Shown: positions 31,590 to 44,030, counted from the first letter of the stretch. The stretch: 64,000 nucleotides of DNA from Acholoe squamosa (GCA_949317995.1 OX439047.1:45075505-45139504), one strand, 5' to 3'. Made by a program: numbers and translations. Notes: generated by a model from the letters alone, not told the origin.

Positions 31590-31948
31590 CAATACTTTTC
31601 ATTTTCAATTTTTTTCTTTGAATTATTCATGGCTCTTTTGTTTGTCCAATGACTACCTGTTTTTATTGTGTGATCATGGTAAGGATGGTATCTACTAGAA
31701 CTATGAGAAGTTTGATTAAGATATTTTTCAATATTTACTAAAATGTTAGAAAATGGGGATTTCTCCCATAAGCGACAATAGTTAAGGACTCCCAATTTTT
31801 AGATGTCAATAAGTCTTAAACTAGCCAATGAACCATGGTTTTCATTGCTTTATCCATCTCATAACACATAAATCTAACATAATCCCAAGTGATTTGGAGA
31901 AACTGATGGTAGTTTAGGATATACCGAATAGTGGAATATCCCTTTGAG
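31590..31948 (-). repeat. Dispersed repeat family R, copy 2 (inverted)
   Basis: Reverse complement of the family at 14926-15290, ending in CGAATAGTGGAATATCCCTTT. The minus-strand frame reads KTGSHWTNKRAMNNS and copy 1 reads KIGSHWTNKRAMDNS, so a peptide-like stretch is alike in both; this may be ancestral coding or just sequence similarity. Confidence 0.75.
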
Positions 31949-32300
31949 GATATGGTCTGGGAGGGAGAACTCCACAGAAATGTACGGTGAAGGATTCGAT
32001 AAAGTTTTGAATGTGAATCGAATCCCTGACCAGGAAACTGACCTGAAACCTAGAATGAAACGTTGTAGACCTCAAAAGGTACCTATGGGGAAGCCACCAA
32101 CGTTACTAAAAACTATGCGTGGTGGTGTTAAAAAAGTCTGGGTGGGTGTGGACTGCAAGAAGAGGAAAGGAATCCTGAAGGCTACAGGACCCCTAGAGAA
32201 GGCTCTTCAAACTGTCAGGTCTGGAAAGGAATTGCTTGGCGAAGGGGTGATCATCCGCCACAGTCCTAGACTTGCCCAGATGACTGCAATGACCTAACCC
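31949..32300 (+). other. Open frame of unknown nature (117 codons from 31944)
   Basis: The frame ending at the TAA at 32295 is basic in its second half (GGVKKVWVGVDCKKRKGIL). It has no recognised domain. It lies between a repeat and a T tract, upstream of the larger broken frame at 32832, and could be a further fragment of it or chance. Confidence 0.25.
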
Positions 32301-32334
32301 GTAAACACAATGAGTGTGCTGTCCTGTAACCATG

Positions 32335-32366
32335 TTTTTTTTTTTTTTTGTAAAGAAATGTTTATT
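32335..32366 (-). other. Poly(A)-like tract with AATAAA, minus strand
   Basis: On the minus strand, CAATAAACATTTCTTTAC precedes an A run of about 14. This is how the 3' end of a retroposed transcript looks, but no body or target duplication was identified. Confidence 0.4.
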
Positions 32367-32739
32367 GATTGCTCCACTACGCAGAGGAGGTGATAATATT
32401 GCAATCAATTGATTTAGGCTCAGTTTTAGTGGTTGTCAAAGTGAAAAAAAAGGTTGTGAAAATTGGGTTCTAGAACCCAGTCAATACAACAATGAGTAAT
32501 TTATACAGAAAGATGAATGTGCATGAGACTTGTAGGGAACATGTTCAGTGTTCTATGTGTATGCAAAAGAATAACAACTGACCTGAAAGGTGTGTTTGTT
32601 GTCGCTGTATGATATACCAGTGGGTAGTGGACGTATGATCTAGTGGATTAGCTTAAGCTTTCCATAAACTCCACACAAATCCCCAGACGAGTCGACAGCA
32701 TGAGCGATAATAACCCTTAAACAATCCTTTGTTTATGTT

Positions 32740-32831
32740 TTCTCGGTCCTCACGTGCTACGCGTGTGACGTCATCACGTCCAGTCTCGGCTGACCTCTCT
32801 TGACTTCGCTTTCGAGCGTGGAAATGATGTC
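32740..32831 (+). promoter_or_regulatory. CpG-containing CRE-bearing segment before the broken frame
   Basis: CACGTGCTACGCGTGTGACGTCATCACGTCC holds an E-box (CACGTG), a perfect CRE palindrome (TGACGTCA, about 32767-32774) and several CpGs. The CRE sits about 65 bp before the ATG at 32832. The motif content resembles the A2 promoter of the YR retrotransposon. Activity is not shown. Confidence 0.4.
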
Positions 32832-35215
32832 ATGGAAACCCACACAGATCAGTCATTTGAAAAGAGACTAGAGGAGTTTAATTTGGACAGTCCAGGAACA
32901 GCTATTTCCCTGCTGGCATCGCCTAAGGAAACAGCCGAATCCAGAGTTGCGGAACAGCAAGTAAGTCATCCCTCAGATACTACTGAATCTCAATCCGCCG
33001 AACAGGTTGATGGTCAAACTGACTTGCAAGGTGAGACCAAAAACACTCAAACTAAGGAAAACACTATGGATATAGGAGACTCCCGACTACCAGCCATATA
33101 TGATGGAAGGTATCTGTACATCAACCCAGAACTACAGAACCAAGTGAGCAGTGAGTGGGAGCCTATTTGCATACACCCCCTCATCTGCAAGGCTATCGAG
33201 GATGTGATGTCCATGCATGAACTCGAGAGGACGCCACTGGAGTGGCTTACTGATTGGACATGGTACCAATGTGGATTGATGGTTGACCGGAATTTCGTCA
33301 GGTCATGTACGATGCTGATAGAGCCATTGCCATCGGAGTTTATCAGAAACCTGATAAATCTACACGGGATATGACTCGGACGGATGTAGACTAGGTAAGT
33401 TGCATAGCCAACAAAGCCGGGCAAGTCTACCCACATCCAGATACCATCCAGTATGACTTCCATACTCTCATGGAGTTCCGTACCGCCACCACCGAATTCA
33501 ATAAGTGGGATGACGGCTACTACATCGTGAAAGCCGAAATCGAACACACTCGAAATGGTTCTACGATTGCAGTAGATAGACCTGGTGCTCTAAAAATCAT
33601 CATCACTCATCGAGTGTCCGAGGAAAACAGAGCCCAGCAAGAGCTTGACAGGATCAAGAGGGAGAAAAAGCAAAGCCAAAGGAATCTATGGCTTATGCTG
33701 AATGCTTCTGACAAGTACTATACAAACACTCAGAAGCGTAAGCTCCACTGGGTGCTGGAGAAATAGTATGGTGATCCTTTTAAAAACCTGCCCACTCTCC
33801 ATCTGTCAGGATGCGAGTGATGACTCTGTTAAGACCTTAAGTACTTCTACTCAGTTTCAGAGGCATTATGTCAAGACCCACTTTTACCACCATCTGGTTT
33901 ACATTTGTGATCCAGCTGTCGGTAAGAGAGGACAGAAGTGTACTACTATGGTTACTTAAAACCGGTGTAGTAATCTGGCGATACACCAGAAGAAGGGTCA
34001 CTCGGAGGGGCTGGAACAGGCCCGAAAGAAAGTGATGGAACTTTATAGGGAGCTTATGCGTGAACTGGATATAAGCTAGATATGGAAGCCTGGTCTAAGA
34101 TCGAACCAGACAACCAGGTCCTCTTTGAGTCTAAGGAATCTAAGCTTAGAGCAAAGATCATCCTCACCCCCAGGCGAGGAAAATTAGACATGCACAAGAG
34201 CTTGTGGAAGCTGTGTGAGGAGTCTGGCCGGGAGGGCAAACGCGCCAGGGAGAGAAATCCAAGGGATCAGAACTGGGGGGAACCCTGTAAGGATTCAGAA
34301 CCCCTTAACCATGACAGGGAGGAATGCTCCAGATCCCCCTTCGGACGCCACCCGCACGAACAGTCTCAGGCACCCCTTGTCTTCAAGACGCCTGGGCCTG
34401 TTGGATCATATTCCTCAGCTGCAAGGAATCCGGGAAAACTGGACAAGAAGTCGTATCTGGCTATGTCTCAGAAACCCGGACCTGAGAGCCATTGACTAGT
34501 TGTTGGCAGAGGTGGGCGTTTGGTAACAAAAAGGTCTGCCCCTGCTGCTGCTGCTGGATTGGGAAGTCAGATAACCCAGGAACAGTTACTTGAGTACCTG
34601 GCTCTGGGTATGCGACAAAACTTATCTCCTGGATACTGTATCCTTACGGTTCAGAATCCAGGTGCGCCTTCCGTACCGGCTATTCCAACACCCGGAACTG
34701 TTAAAGACACCCCAGCAGTTGTGCAAGTGCCTCCCCCGAGTGCTGCAGCACCTGCTGCCGCCTCTATTCTGAAACCAGCTAATGCCATAACCATTAAAAC
34801 CGGTCAGGCAGAAATCTGATTTGATAAGTGTTACCAGGGAGAGCCCGATGTCCAAAAGGCCATCTACTCTCACTGGGAGATATGTGTGAAACAGAGGGCC
34901 ACGGATTACCATCAGGGTCTTCTGAACGACATTCTGCTGTATTTCCAGGAAGTGAGTAACGCTGAAAAGCAAGCCTGGAAACAAAAATCCTCTTTGATGT
35001 TAAATCACTCAAAGAGGAGGCCATGGCTGCTAAAGAACAAACAGCTATGGATGTCCATGTCCTCGAAAAGTGTGTCAATGAGGAAGTACAGAGGAACACT
35101 AAACTGAACACTAAGTTCATGAGAGTGTTCGGAGTGGATCTGGACTAGTGGGATGGTACTCCAGAATCTGCTCTAGCTCTTTTGAAGAAGAAACATGCTA
35201 AGCATTCAGCTTAGT
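32832..35215 (+). pseudogene. Frameshifted long reading frame, unidentified (Gag-like or orphan)
   Basis: Consecutive frames on one strand look like one protein broken by frameshifts and stops. 32832-33374 is acidic at the start, then has a compact region (GRYLYINPELQNQV, ERTPLEWLTDWTWYQCG). 33407-33766 continues with QVYPHPDTIQYDFHTLMEFR and a Lys/Glu-rich helix (EENRAQQELDRIKREKK). Near 33905-34010 a Cys/His cluster (YICDPAVGKRGQKC ... RCSNLAIHQKKGH) resembles a zinc finger. 34082-34495 is charged. 34520-34819 is Ala/Pro-rich. 34820-35215 is a coiled-coil-like tail (VHVLEKCVNEEVQRNTK). Absence of introns over 2.4 kb and a CRE-bearing upstream region suggest a retroelement ORF, perhaps a Gag, or a retrocopy. 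I do not recognise the family. Confidence 0.5.
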
Positions 35216-35223
35216 GTGTTTCC

Positions 35224-36290
35224 CAGGGGTGGGCATAATTGGGAGGTTTGGGGAGGCATGTTTGAGATTCAGCCTCAAAACATTAGTCAGGTTTTGGGGA
35301 TTTAAGTGGCAAATTACTGCAAGAAAAATTCCAAATTCGACCTTTAAAATAGGTGTGTTATCGGAGCTTTAGGGGTAAATTGCCCCAGGAAAATTTTCAG
35401 ATTCTCTGTTCTAAACTGGGCTATTAGGGGATGGTAAGGAGGCATAGCACCAAAACAGGTCAACCTCTAGATAGGTAGTACTTAAGAAGATTTAGGGGAA
35501 TATACGCCAAAATGATTTCCAGATTCTACCTTAAAATATCAGTGTTTTGGAGGAACAGACTGGCAAAATGAATAATTTTGCAGCATTTTTGGGGCAAATC
35601 GCTCCAAAAATACAGATTCCATAGGTTGATGTAAAGCAGAATTGGTGTGTCTTAACTGACTTAAGAGACAAATATCTCCAAATTGTGAAATCTTTTAGAT
35701 TCTACCTCAAAGCATTCATGTATGTGTTCTAGGGATTTATGTAGCAAACTGCCAAAAGAAAATCTTCAGATTCTGCCTTTAAAATTGGTGTGATAATTTT
35801 TGGAGGCATATTGCTCCAAGAAAACATAAGATTCCTCCTTTTAAATCTGAATTGGTATCAATTCTAGATTTGGGAGCAAATGATTATAATTATAGTCCAA
35901 GGTAACAGTGGAGTTAAATCATAAGCTATTTAGACCTCAATGTGAAATCACAGTCAGACATATTTAGATTCTAACTAAATTTATGTTCTTAAAGGGATAT
36001 GGGATACTATGCCCCAGGGAAGTATAGAAAGCCTACATTTGAATTGTTTTGGTCAGTGTTCTATATATTTTAGGGGGTATAATTATATTGAACACTTTGG
36101 TTCTAGTTGGACTAAATTTTACAAAGTTCTTTCAGATTTGGCATATATATTGAAAAGGTAATTACTTTGGTTCTAATTGGAATATTTAGAAAATTATTTT
36201 AGATTTAGAAGGCACATGTCATCCTCAATGTCACTGTCCAAGCTCTCTGTTGCACTTTCCTTGCGACATTACGACAGCTGCCCACCCCTG
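35224..36290. mobile_element. hAT-type non-autonomous element filled with tandem repeats
   Basis: CAGGGGTGGGCA at 35224 and its inverse TGCCCACCCCTG ending at 36290 are the classic hAT terminus. The flanking 8-mers GTGTTTCC and TAAATTCC agree only in TTCC, so the target duplication is decayed or mis-set. The interior is a degenerate tandem array, period about 100 bp, with units such as GGGGCAAATTGCTCCAAGAA followed by ATTTTCAGATTCTACCTT. It inserted just after the stop of the broken frame. Confidence 0.75.
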
Positions 36291-37563
36291 TAAATTCCGG
36301 GTTCCATATTATAAACCATCTTTAACCTGGAATGTATACAGAGTATAAAGTGTACTATCTGAGACTCCATACATTCTAACGACCTAGCCTCGTATACTAT
36401 CTGGAAATATCCGAAAAGATGTGTATGCTGTCTATTGATGCTGTGGGATGTGGATTTATGATTCCTGTTACCGTTCCTGTTTTACTTCTACTGATGTTAA
36501 CCTACACCCAGATGGATATGTTTCAGTCCAGTTTATCATTTTGAAACCGAACTATTCTTCACTAGCTTTGGATATACATTCCGGACTATATACATATCTA
36601 CTACCACTATTAGGATACTTACGGACTACATAGATTCCTCCATATAGACTTCACTATCAGGACAGCATCCAGAGACTACAAGACCATTTTTATGTAAAAT
36701 ATATTTCTATAGGTGAATATTGTCACATCACTAGAACTACTGATTAATATTAATCATGTTCTAGATGTATATCGTATTTAGTATAAAATGGTTAATCTTA
36801 TTATAAGCTTAATAAGGGTTCAGATCTGTGATTATTATATATTAATACAGACACTGAATGTGTTCAACAGATTATCATGATTAACACACCAGGATATTGT
36901 ATTTTCATAAAACATGGTATAAAGGTTTAATATTACCTGGTGCTAATATGTAGTTAACCTGTAAATACGAGTGAGGTGGACATTTTTCTAAAAAAAAACC
37001 CCAAAAACTCACTTTGACTATACTGATGTATAGACAATTTTTTTTCTGAGTGTATTGTAATAACTTGAGATTGTTAATATGTAACAGTTCTTATCAGAAC
37101 TAGGGGTTAATAAGTATCAGAATATAGTAGTGTTACATTTAGAGTCTTTATCAAGACTTATAAGGTCATATGCTATTAATTCGTAAATGATATTCTATAC
37201 CAGTCCTTATTAGGATTTTTCCATATAATTAGATCCTTTACATATATATCTGATTGGGTAATTTGTTTATGGTTTTGACCTCCAGTTTGTAAAACTATCT
37301 GTAACATTAATACTACTATTGAATATATTATGTTGAAATGAAAATTATGATACTTTAGTACAGTATGGTTGTATAACTATAATTGTTCGTCTATTATTCG
37401 GGTAGACATAATGTGTATGTTATCCCTATATATAGTACCTAATAGTTATAACTCCTACCTATTGTCTCGGGGAGTAGTGTAGAGGCATATAGTTATACCA
37501 ATACTGTTTAGTGCCATCTGGTGTGGCGGGTGAGTCGAACCTAGCTGGTAATCCCAAACCATA

Positions 37564-37567
<4 letters not shown>
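36291..37567. other. AT-rich spacer, nothing recognised
   Basis: Unusually AT-rich. Repeated short motifs such as TTATCAGAACT/TTATCAAGACTTA/CCTTATTAGGA suggest decayed tandem structure, but no unit could be fixed. Confidence 0.4.

Positions 37568-37620
<53 letters not shown>
37568..37620. repeat. (TA)n microsatellite
   Basis: About 26 TA units. Confidence 0.97.
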
Positions 37621-37623
<3 letters not shown>

Positions 37624-39885
37624 ACGATCTGACAGTGTAGACGCCTCATCCTGAGACTGGCATGATTAGCTAATCTACAAATCGAAGATTTCAAATAGAA
37701 TGATCTTGATAAAATTAATATTGTTGTTGGTTCAACAATCAAGAGGATCTGGGAATTCTTTGTAGATCTTCATTAATAGTTTTCTCGTGTGTGGATAGGT
37801 GCTCTAATCCGTCCTATCTAACTTATCGCCATTTTGTATTTGGACAATATTGACAACTTTATTCAGGTTACAATGAGCCATACCTGTCTCTGCAATTAAA
37901 TACCTATCAGTTATAAAGTATTGCTTAGTATGAATAGATGAATAGCTATAGGCTGTGCCCTTGGATATTTCTCATATTCCTTGCCATAAGCCTGCAAAAA
38001 AAATATCAGAACTTCAATCACTTCTAATCTTTTGGCTTCGCATAACACCTATAATTGAAAATGGTTTCTGCCATTTACCTTTCACAACAACATCCACACA
38101 GTATTAGAGCCCAGCATTTAACTTATCATGTAAATGTAGCACTTGTTAGCTATTGGAAAGGTTAGCCAGAGCATAATTATTAGTATCCTCCATGTGCCAT
38201 CGAAAGAGTTATAGACAAATGTCAATGTAAAAGGCGGAGTATGTGTGATGCGGACAGGCCTCATCGAGGTGTATGCAATGCAAAAATATTCTATGGCAGT
38301 TGACATTTGCATTAAATTTTATCTGATGGCTCTACAAGTTTGAAAGCTTTTAAATAGCTCTACTCCTTGCGGCAGGTCACTTGATCTCTAGCCAAAAAGT
38401 ATGAACACGACATATTCCATCCGCCCATGGAATACGGTCTCCAGTACTGTTCTATAGTAATGATCGTATCTGCCATGATATAAAACGCAGTACCAAAAAA
38501 GACCATCAGACCTGTTCAAGAAATACTGGGGTATTTATCAATAAATCAGGCAATTCAGCCACTGTATTATAATATATATCACACGCTTCAGTTACAGATT
38601 CATTCTCATATTGCATAGATCTGTGAAATGATAAGAGCATAAAATGGGTTTGTGTATCAAGACTCGGTTCAACTTGAGTTGTTTTTGTAAAGCAGAAGAA
38701 AAAGACAGCATTGGGCCAAACAAAGCAATCTAATTAACCCCACAATGTTAATACTGGCGCAACATCCACTGGAATGGTGCTTATTTAGGGCGACAGTCCT
38801 AATCCTTCTAGACCACCCTTCAAGATGTCAAATGTCACACCGTATCAGCAATTAGCAATATAGCAAATTGAGTGTCTAGGTCGGGAAATATTTAGGGAAA
38901 AAAAGAAAAGTCATGGGAATGGATTACTGACATAGGCGATAAAGTGCCCAAATTATTGGAGTTAAACTTTATTCCTGAAGTGGTGGGACCGCAACGTAAA
39001 GGTGAAGCTGATCCGCTACAATGTTGACACTCTGGAGCTATTATTACAACATGGAGGAACCTAAGGATTCTGATGCAGTTAACCTAAGGTGAATACTAGG
39101 CTCCTAATCTTAGGCAACACCTACTTTAAGACACCCTCGTTCACCTGAATGACCTGATAACGAAAAAAAGAAAATGAAAAAGGTATAAGGGAATAAGCTG
39201 TACACTGTCATGATTATGCACACTGCATTTTATGTGGGTAAACTATAGAGAGTTTTAGCAGTCCCGACGTGAACGTATCTGTACTGCGTATCCAGGCAAC
39301 CATGTTCATTACGTCATCAGATTGTGTGCACTCCAATAGAGCTATGTACATCCATAACCTAGCAAAGCACTTAGATACGTTCCTTATGTACGTAGCTCCG
39401 TAGTGGAGATGCATGTACGGATATGTCCACGTTAGCTTTGCTAAAACTCCCTATTTTTCATATTCTACGCTCTCTGGACAGTAATACAAGATTACATGAA
39501 ATTACCTCAAAGAGCATCGTATTCAAGAGGAAACCGCACTGTTTGAGAAAAGAATGAAGTGATATTTTAGTTTTCCTCTCATAATATCAGATTCTGTCTT
39601 TTTCTCTAAGTGGTATTCATTTCATCTATGCCAGCATCCGGCATTTGAAATATTAGCATCATTTATTTCTGCCCAGCGTAAATGATGTGTAGTGAAGGCT
39701 ATTCAGGCCCTTTCTTTCTATTTTAAACCTTTTAAAGAATGGATCTTCTAAAGCCAAGTTGTTCTAATCCACTGAAACCATGACGAGGTTGAGGAGAGGA
39801 AATATTCACTGCCTTGAATATAATTATATCTCCTACTGCGGGCTGATCTTTTATCAAAACGTATCAGGCACAACGTTATTTCACC
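37621..39885. other. Spacer, nothing recognised
   Basis: No supported gene, RNA or transposon. Confidence 0.45.
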
Positions 39886-39938
39886 AGGGGGTTAATTCAG
39901 AGCAGTGCTAATTTACCACTGTTTTGAATTAATCTCCT
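39886..39938. repeat. 53-bp hairpin with the GGTTAATTCA terminus
   Basis: AGGGGGTTAATTCAGAGCAGTG and CACTGTTTTGAATTAATCTCCT pair around a 9-base loop. The outer bases match the terminal repeat of the element at 23798-24448, so this looks like an internally deleted relative. Confidence 0.75.
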
Positions 39939-40260
39939 GCCCCTATGAAGGAGGAGTGCATACATTATCATACACGATTTCTATTTTAGAGACGATTTCT
40001 ATTTCAGAGATTAAACTCATCGAAATGACTCTGTCCTCCAATTGGAAAATATGAAAATATGATAATTGCACACTACATTCTAGTATTTGTAAATTGACGA
40101 CAAGGGAGGTTGTCTCACAGAAAAGACTATTTGAGGAGACTACGATTGGACAAGAACAGCTTTATACATCAATGCCGGAAGGTTAGCATGATTCTCCAAT
40201 GAAGTGCTGGCAAGCAGTCTCGCCAACACTTCATTGGTGCATCATGACGACCAATAGGCA

Positions 40261-40278
40261 TGATGCATTAATGCATCA
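40261..40278. repeat. 18-bp perfect palindrome TGATGCATTAATGCATCA
   Basis: Its core GCATTAATGC is shared with TAGTGCATTAATGCACTA at about 29339-29356. See the finding on palindromes. Confidence 0.9.
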
Positions 40279-41199
40279 GCGGCCCCTAAAGACTGGACAC
40301 AGTGATGCTAAATCTACCATTGCCTTTCCTTGAATGGGATATAATATTGTAGTACGTTATTACCAACAACAATGAGTCATATGGGGAGATAAATCACATA
40401 CAGATTTAGGAGAAAGATTGTGTAGTTTTCAGGGGTAGATTACATTCCGGGCCAGCAGTCTCGTATATAGCAATGTATCTTCAAGTGTTCTACTGGCCAA
40501 ATTATTGGTGAATCAAGAGAAGAATGACTGTCTGCCAAAATGCTACCTGTCATTGAGATCAAGGCCAGTGATTGACCGCGAGAAAGGGTTTACAGTAGAT
40601 TGCTTCTATTTTTGGAAAACAGTGGTAGGTACTGTTAGTACAAATCCTATGACCCAACAGTCGGTTGCCCTGTACCCAGTACAGTGGTCTTTATAGCCCA
40701 TTTACAATTGGGACTGAGAGTATTGTTTTTATGCATGTATTGCATTATAATAAAAGAATACAAAATTACAACAGTTGATACTTTAAACAATGCCCAGAAC
40801 AAACATCTCCATGTGCATGTCATATTACAGCAGGTAGAACCAATAGAAAAGGGATAGCTTCTTCTAATTAGTTGAAGGATACCTGATATTCGACTTAAAA
40901 CCACTGAAGGTACCAGCACATATTTGGTCAACACTCTACATGAAAAGAAATACCAAATATAGGGAAGGCTAATCAATTTCGCTGCAACATGTGCCAAATA
41001 TGGCTACTCATTTAAGCTGACCATTTTATATTATAGGCAGGCTTCGTGTTGAGGTACTTTTAGATGCATTCCGTCTAACCTACAATGCCTTCATAAAACT
41101 TGCTTCTGACAGACAGACATGTTTATGTTTATCACTGCTTATCACAAAAATGGTATTTATGACCAGTGCCGTCGTTCATCAACAACATAGTTTGCCCCA

Positions 41200-41960
41200 G
41201 AATGTCTGCACTACGTGCCGCGCATCTTATATTACATTGCAGGGTAGTCTTTATATGGACTCAATTATGGACAGTCACATTGGGGGCATATAAAGGTTAG
41301 GACATACCCAGAGTGGGGGAGCCTTTTCATGCATGAACACAAGTGGATTTTGCTCTTTTATCTGTTCCCGATAGAGCTTACCTTAGTTGCTTGCTTAAGC
41401 GCCCGGGGGCTTGTTGATTTCAATACCCCTGTACTCCCAGCACTTATTTGAGGTCTGCTGCTTAGATGGGCCATAACGGTAGATGGAAATCTCATTCAGC
41501 AAGTACCAGCTCTAACATATATTCTCTGAGATCCCAGAATCTCAACTACTATCCTCACCCTACAAATCAGATTGTGTTGTTTTTGCAAGTGACTTCCATT
41601 ATGCAAATGCGAATTTGACTGTACCCTAGGCAATGAGGTAAATGCACCATGGTTTCGGGTCCCTAGGAGCAAATAGGAACAGTTTCCAACCAATCACCAT
41701 CCTGTTTACTCCCCTCAAACGGTCCAAAGATTACCTTCTGGGCTAGTCAATGTATTGAGATTGATTTGTATAATAGTTTCCTGCAGGGAATGGATAATGC
41801 TGGTTGCTATCAGAAATGAACAGAGAACAATTGTGGGTCATTGTATTGGGCACATCTTTAGGGGTATACATCCAGGTTATATATAGTGTCCTGAAAATGA
41901 TGAGGATCTGCAGTACGGAAGCCGACGTGGGCCACCATGTAGACATGCCTTAGTCCCTTA
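41200..41960 (+). repeat. Tandem segmental duplication, unit A, part alpha
   Basis: The blocks CACATTGGGGGCATATAAAGG, GAGCAAATAGGAACAGTTTCC and AAATGAACAGAGAACAATTGTGGGTCA recur in this order at 48085-49870 (interrupted by a LINE); the first two also recur, more diverged, at 60255-60600. No preserved coding frame. Confidence 0.7.
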
Positions 41961-42169
41961 GTGATTCTGCACATATATCATACATAGTAGTATAGAGACT
42001 ACTAAGGTGTATGTGGTCTTTGCCGTCAAGTGTAAAAATCTGCTGTCAGTCTGTCAAGTACTGTATTCTAGTTTGCTGTCAAGGGAAAGAATCTGCTGTC
42101 TTTCTGTCAATTTCCTTATTGATGCTTGTGACAGGCATTCTTTAAGCCTGGAAGCAATGAATGCAGGGA

Positions 42170-42540
42170 TACTGGATGGGAGGGAGAGAGGGAAGGAGGG
42201 GATAGGAGGAAGGAAGGGAGGGAATGAGTGGAGGGAATGAGTGGAGGAGATGAGAGGAGGGAATGAGTGGAGGAATGAGCAGAGGGAGGGACATAATGTG
42301 TAATGGCTGAATAAATGAGTGATTGAGTGAGTGAGTAAAGGGAGGAAATGAAAGAAGGGAGGAAGGGAGTGAGGGAGGAAGGGAATGAGTGAGGGGAAGA
42401 AGGGAATGCAGAAAGGAGTGAAGGACTGACAAAGTGAGTGAGGAAGAGTAAGGGAGGTAGGGAGTGAGTCAGGGATAACAAGATGGTAGGAGGGAAGCAG
42501 TGAGTGAGTGAATGAGGTGGAGTGAGTGGGCCAAATAGAG
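42170..42540. repeat. Purine-rich minisatellite (GGGAGGAATGAGTGA-like)
   Basis: Irregular tandem units of GAATGAGTGGAGG and AAGGGAGTGAGGG. It gives rise to long Ser/Pro/His-rich frames on the minus strand that are artefacts. Confidence 0.9.
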
Positions 42541-43190
42541 TCAGATGGACCCAAGTTGGGTAAAATGGGTCAATATGAGTCAATATTGATCTATTGGCCC
42601 AAGAATCAAGATTGGCAAGATTGGGCCAAATTATGTCAGATCGAACCCAAGATGAGTTAATTAGGTCAAAACAGGTCCATCTATGTCAAACTGGGTAAAG
42701 GTGACCAAAGGTGGGTATATTAGGTCAAAACAGTTTAATCAAGATCAAACTGGGTAAAAGGGGCCCAAATTAGGTTAACTGGGTCAAATCAGGTCAATAT
42801 TATGGGTCAAAATTGACCTATGAGAAGTAAAGTGGGTTAAATCAAGGTCATATGGATCAAAAAAGGTCAAATAGGCCAAATATGGGTCAATTGTATAAAC
42901 TGAAGTAATATTAGGTCAAAATTAAGTCATATTCAGTCAAATTGGATCAAATCAGGTTGAAAATGGGTCAAGTGCATCAAATCAAGTCAAATTGCACAAA
43001 AATGGGTCAATTGCATCGAATTAGGTCAAATTAGGTCTAAATAGTAAAATGTGGGTCATATTGGGTCAAATTTGACTGAGTCAGCAAAAAATAGGTCAAT
43101 CACACTAGAAAAGGCCAAACTAGGTCAAATTAGGTCAAATCAGCTGAAGATAGGTCAATTACATCAAATTAGGTCAAAGTAGGTCAACAA
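42541..43190 (+). repeat. Degenerate 10-bp tandem array, consensus AGGTCAAATT
   Basis: I count 13 AGGTCA and about 8 GGGTCA hexamers, all on the plus strand, mostly in a 10-bp frame. Four exact direct repeats with 4-bp spacing occur (42781-42796, 43053-43068, 43122-43137, 43171-43186). This is the DR4 form of nuclear-receptor half-sites. Confidence 0.85.
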
Positions 43191-43373
43191 TAACATGCAA
43201 CTTGGGGGCTCCGCCCCCCTCGTTTCATGTAATTGTTGGATAACAGTCATGCGTCATGACATATCCATTAATTACTTGTTCACTAGCATTTCTAAACATG
43301 TGTATATCCATTTACAAGAAACTGCCTCCTGTTTCAATATATTGGCCGACAACATAGTCCTCACATCAATATA

Positions 43374-43665
43374 GGCAAAACAAGAAAATGTTTGTTTCAG
43401 GTAACCCGACCCTACCTAGCCAAACATGGCCGACCCTAATTTTTTCTTCAATTTCGGAGGAATTCTAGGTTTAGGCAAAACTTCAGCCCATTTAGTCATC
43501 TTGAGTCCAAGTAACACATTCCGGAGTCATCATGACTCATCATGAGTCATTGTAGTATTTAAAAGGATTTTGCAAAAGAAAAAAAAGAAAAAAAATCTGA
43601 CCTACCCTACCTAGTTTGTTTTTTTTCAGTATGTTACCTGTAACACACAACTTTTTTTTTTGGCC
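43374..43665. mobile_element. TIR element, GGCCAAAA/TTTCAGGTAAC family, copy 1
   Basis: The left end reads GGCAAAACAAGAAAATG then TTTCAGGTAACCCGACC; the right end inverted reads GGCCAAAAAAAAAAGTT then TTACAGGTAAC. Related to 55550-55916. No transposase. Confidence 0.65.
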
Positions 43666-43964
43666 TAAGCACTACTTTATCGTTAGGATAAATAACGTAT
43701 TGGAATAAGCCCCTGTGTAATGTAATTGTCACTTTGATTTCTGAGTATAGTAACACTGGTTGCCTTTTGAGCCATGCTGCTGTGTCTAGTTAAAGGGGTG
43801 ATCTCTGACTGATTGACTGATGCTGCTTCGATGAGTTTTACATTGTACAAATATCCATCGAATTAGCATCAGCCAGATATTAGCCCCATGGAATACCCCT
43901 TAAAACAAAAAAAAAGAAAGTGTGAGAAATACTTCCCACCAACTGTTGTGGAGGTAGGGCCAGG

Positions 43965-43974
<10 letters not shown>

Positions 43975-44020
<46 letters not shown>

Positions 44021-44030
44021 GAGAGAGGGA
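43975..44030. repeat. (GA)n microsatellite
   Basis: GA run at the left edge of duplicated segment copy 2, in the same place as at 20316. Confidence 0.95.

Noticed and set aside
42054-42583. Long overlapping Ser/Pro/Leu-rich open frames on the minus strand (up to 166 codons)
   Set aside because: They arise from the purine-rich minisatellite at 42170-42540, and three frames are open at once, which is typical of simple repeats.
43200-43225. GGGGGCTCCGCCCCC hairpin as a terminator
   Set aside because: Intrinsic terminators do not apply in an animal genome, and no gene precedes it. Probably a repeat end.
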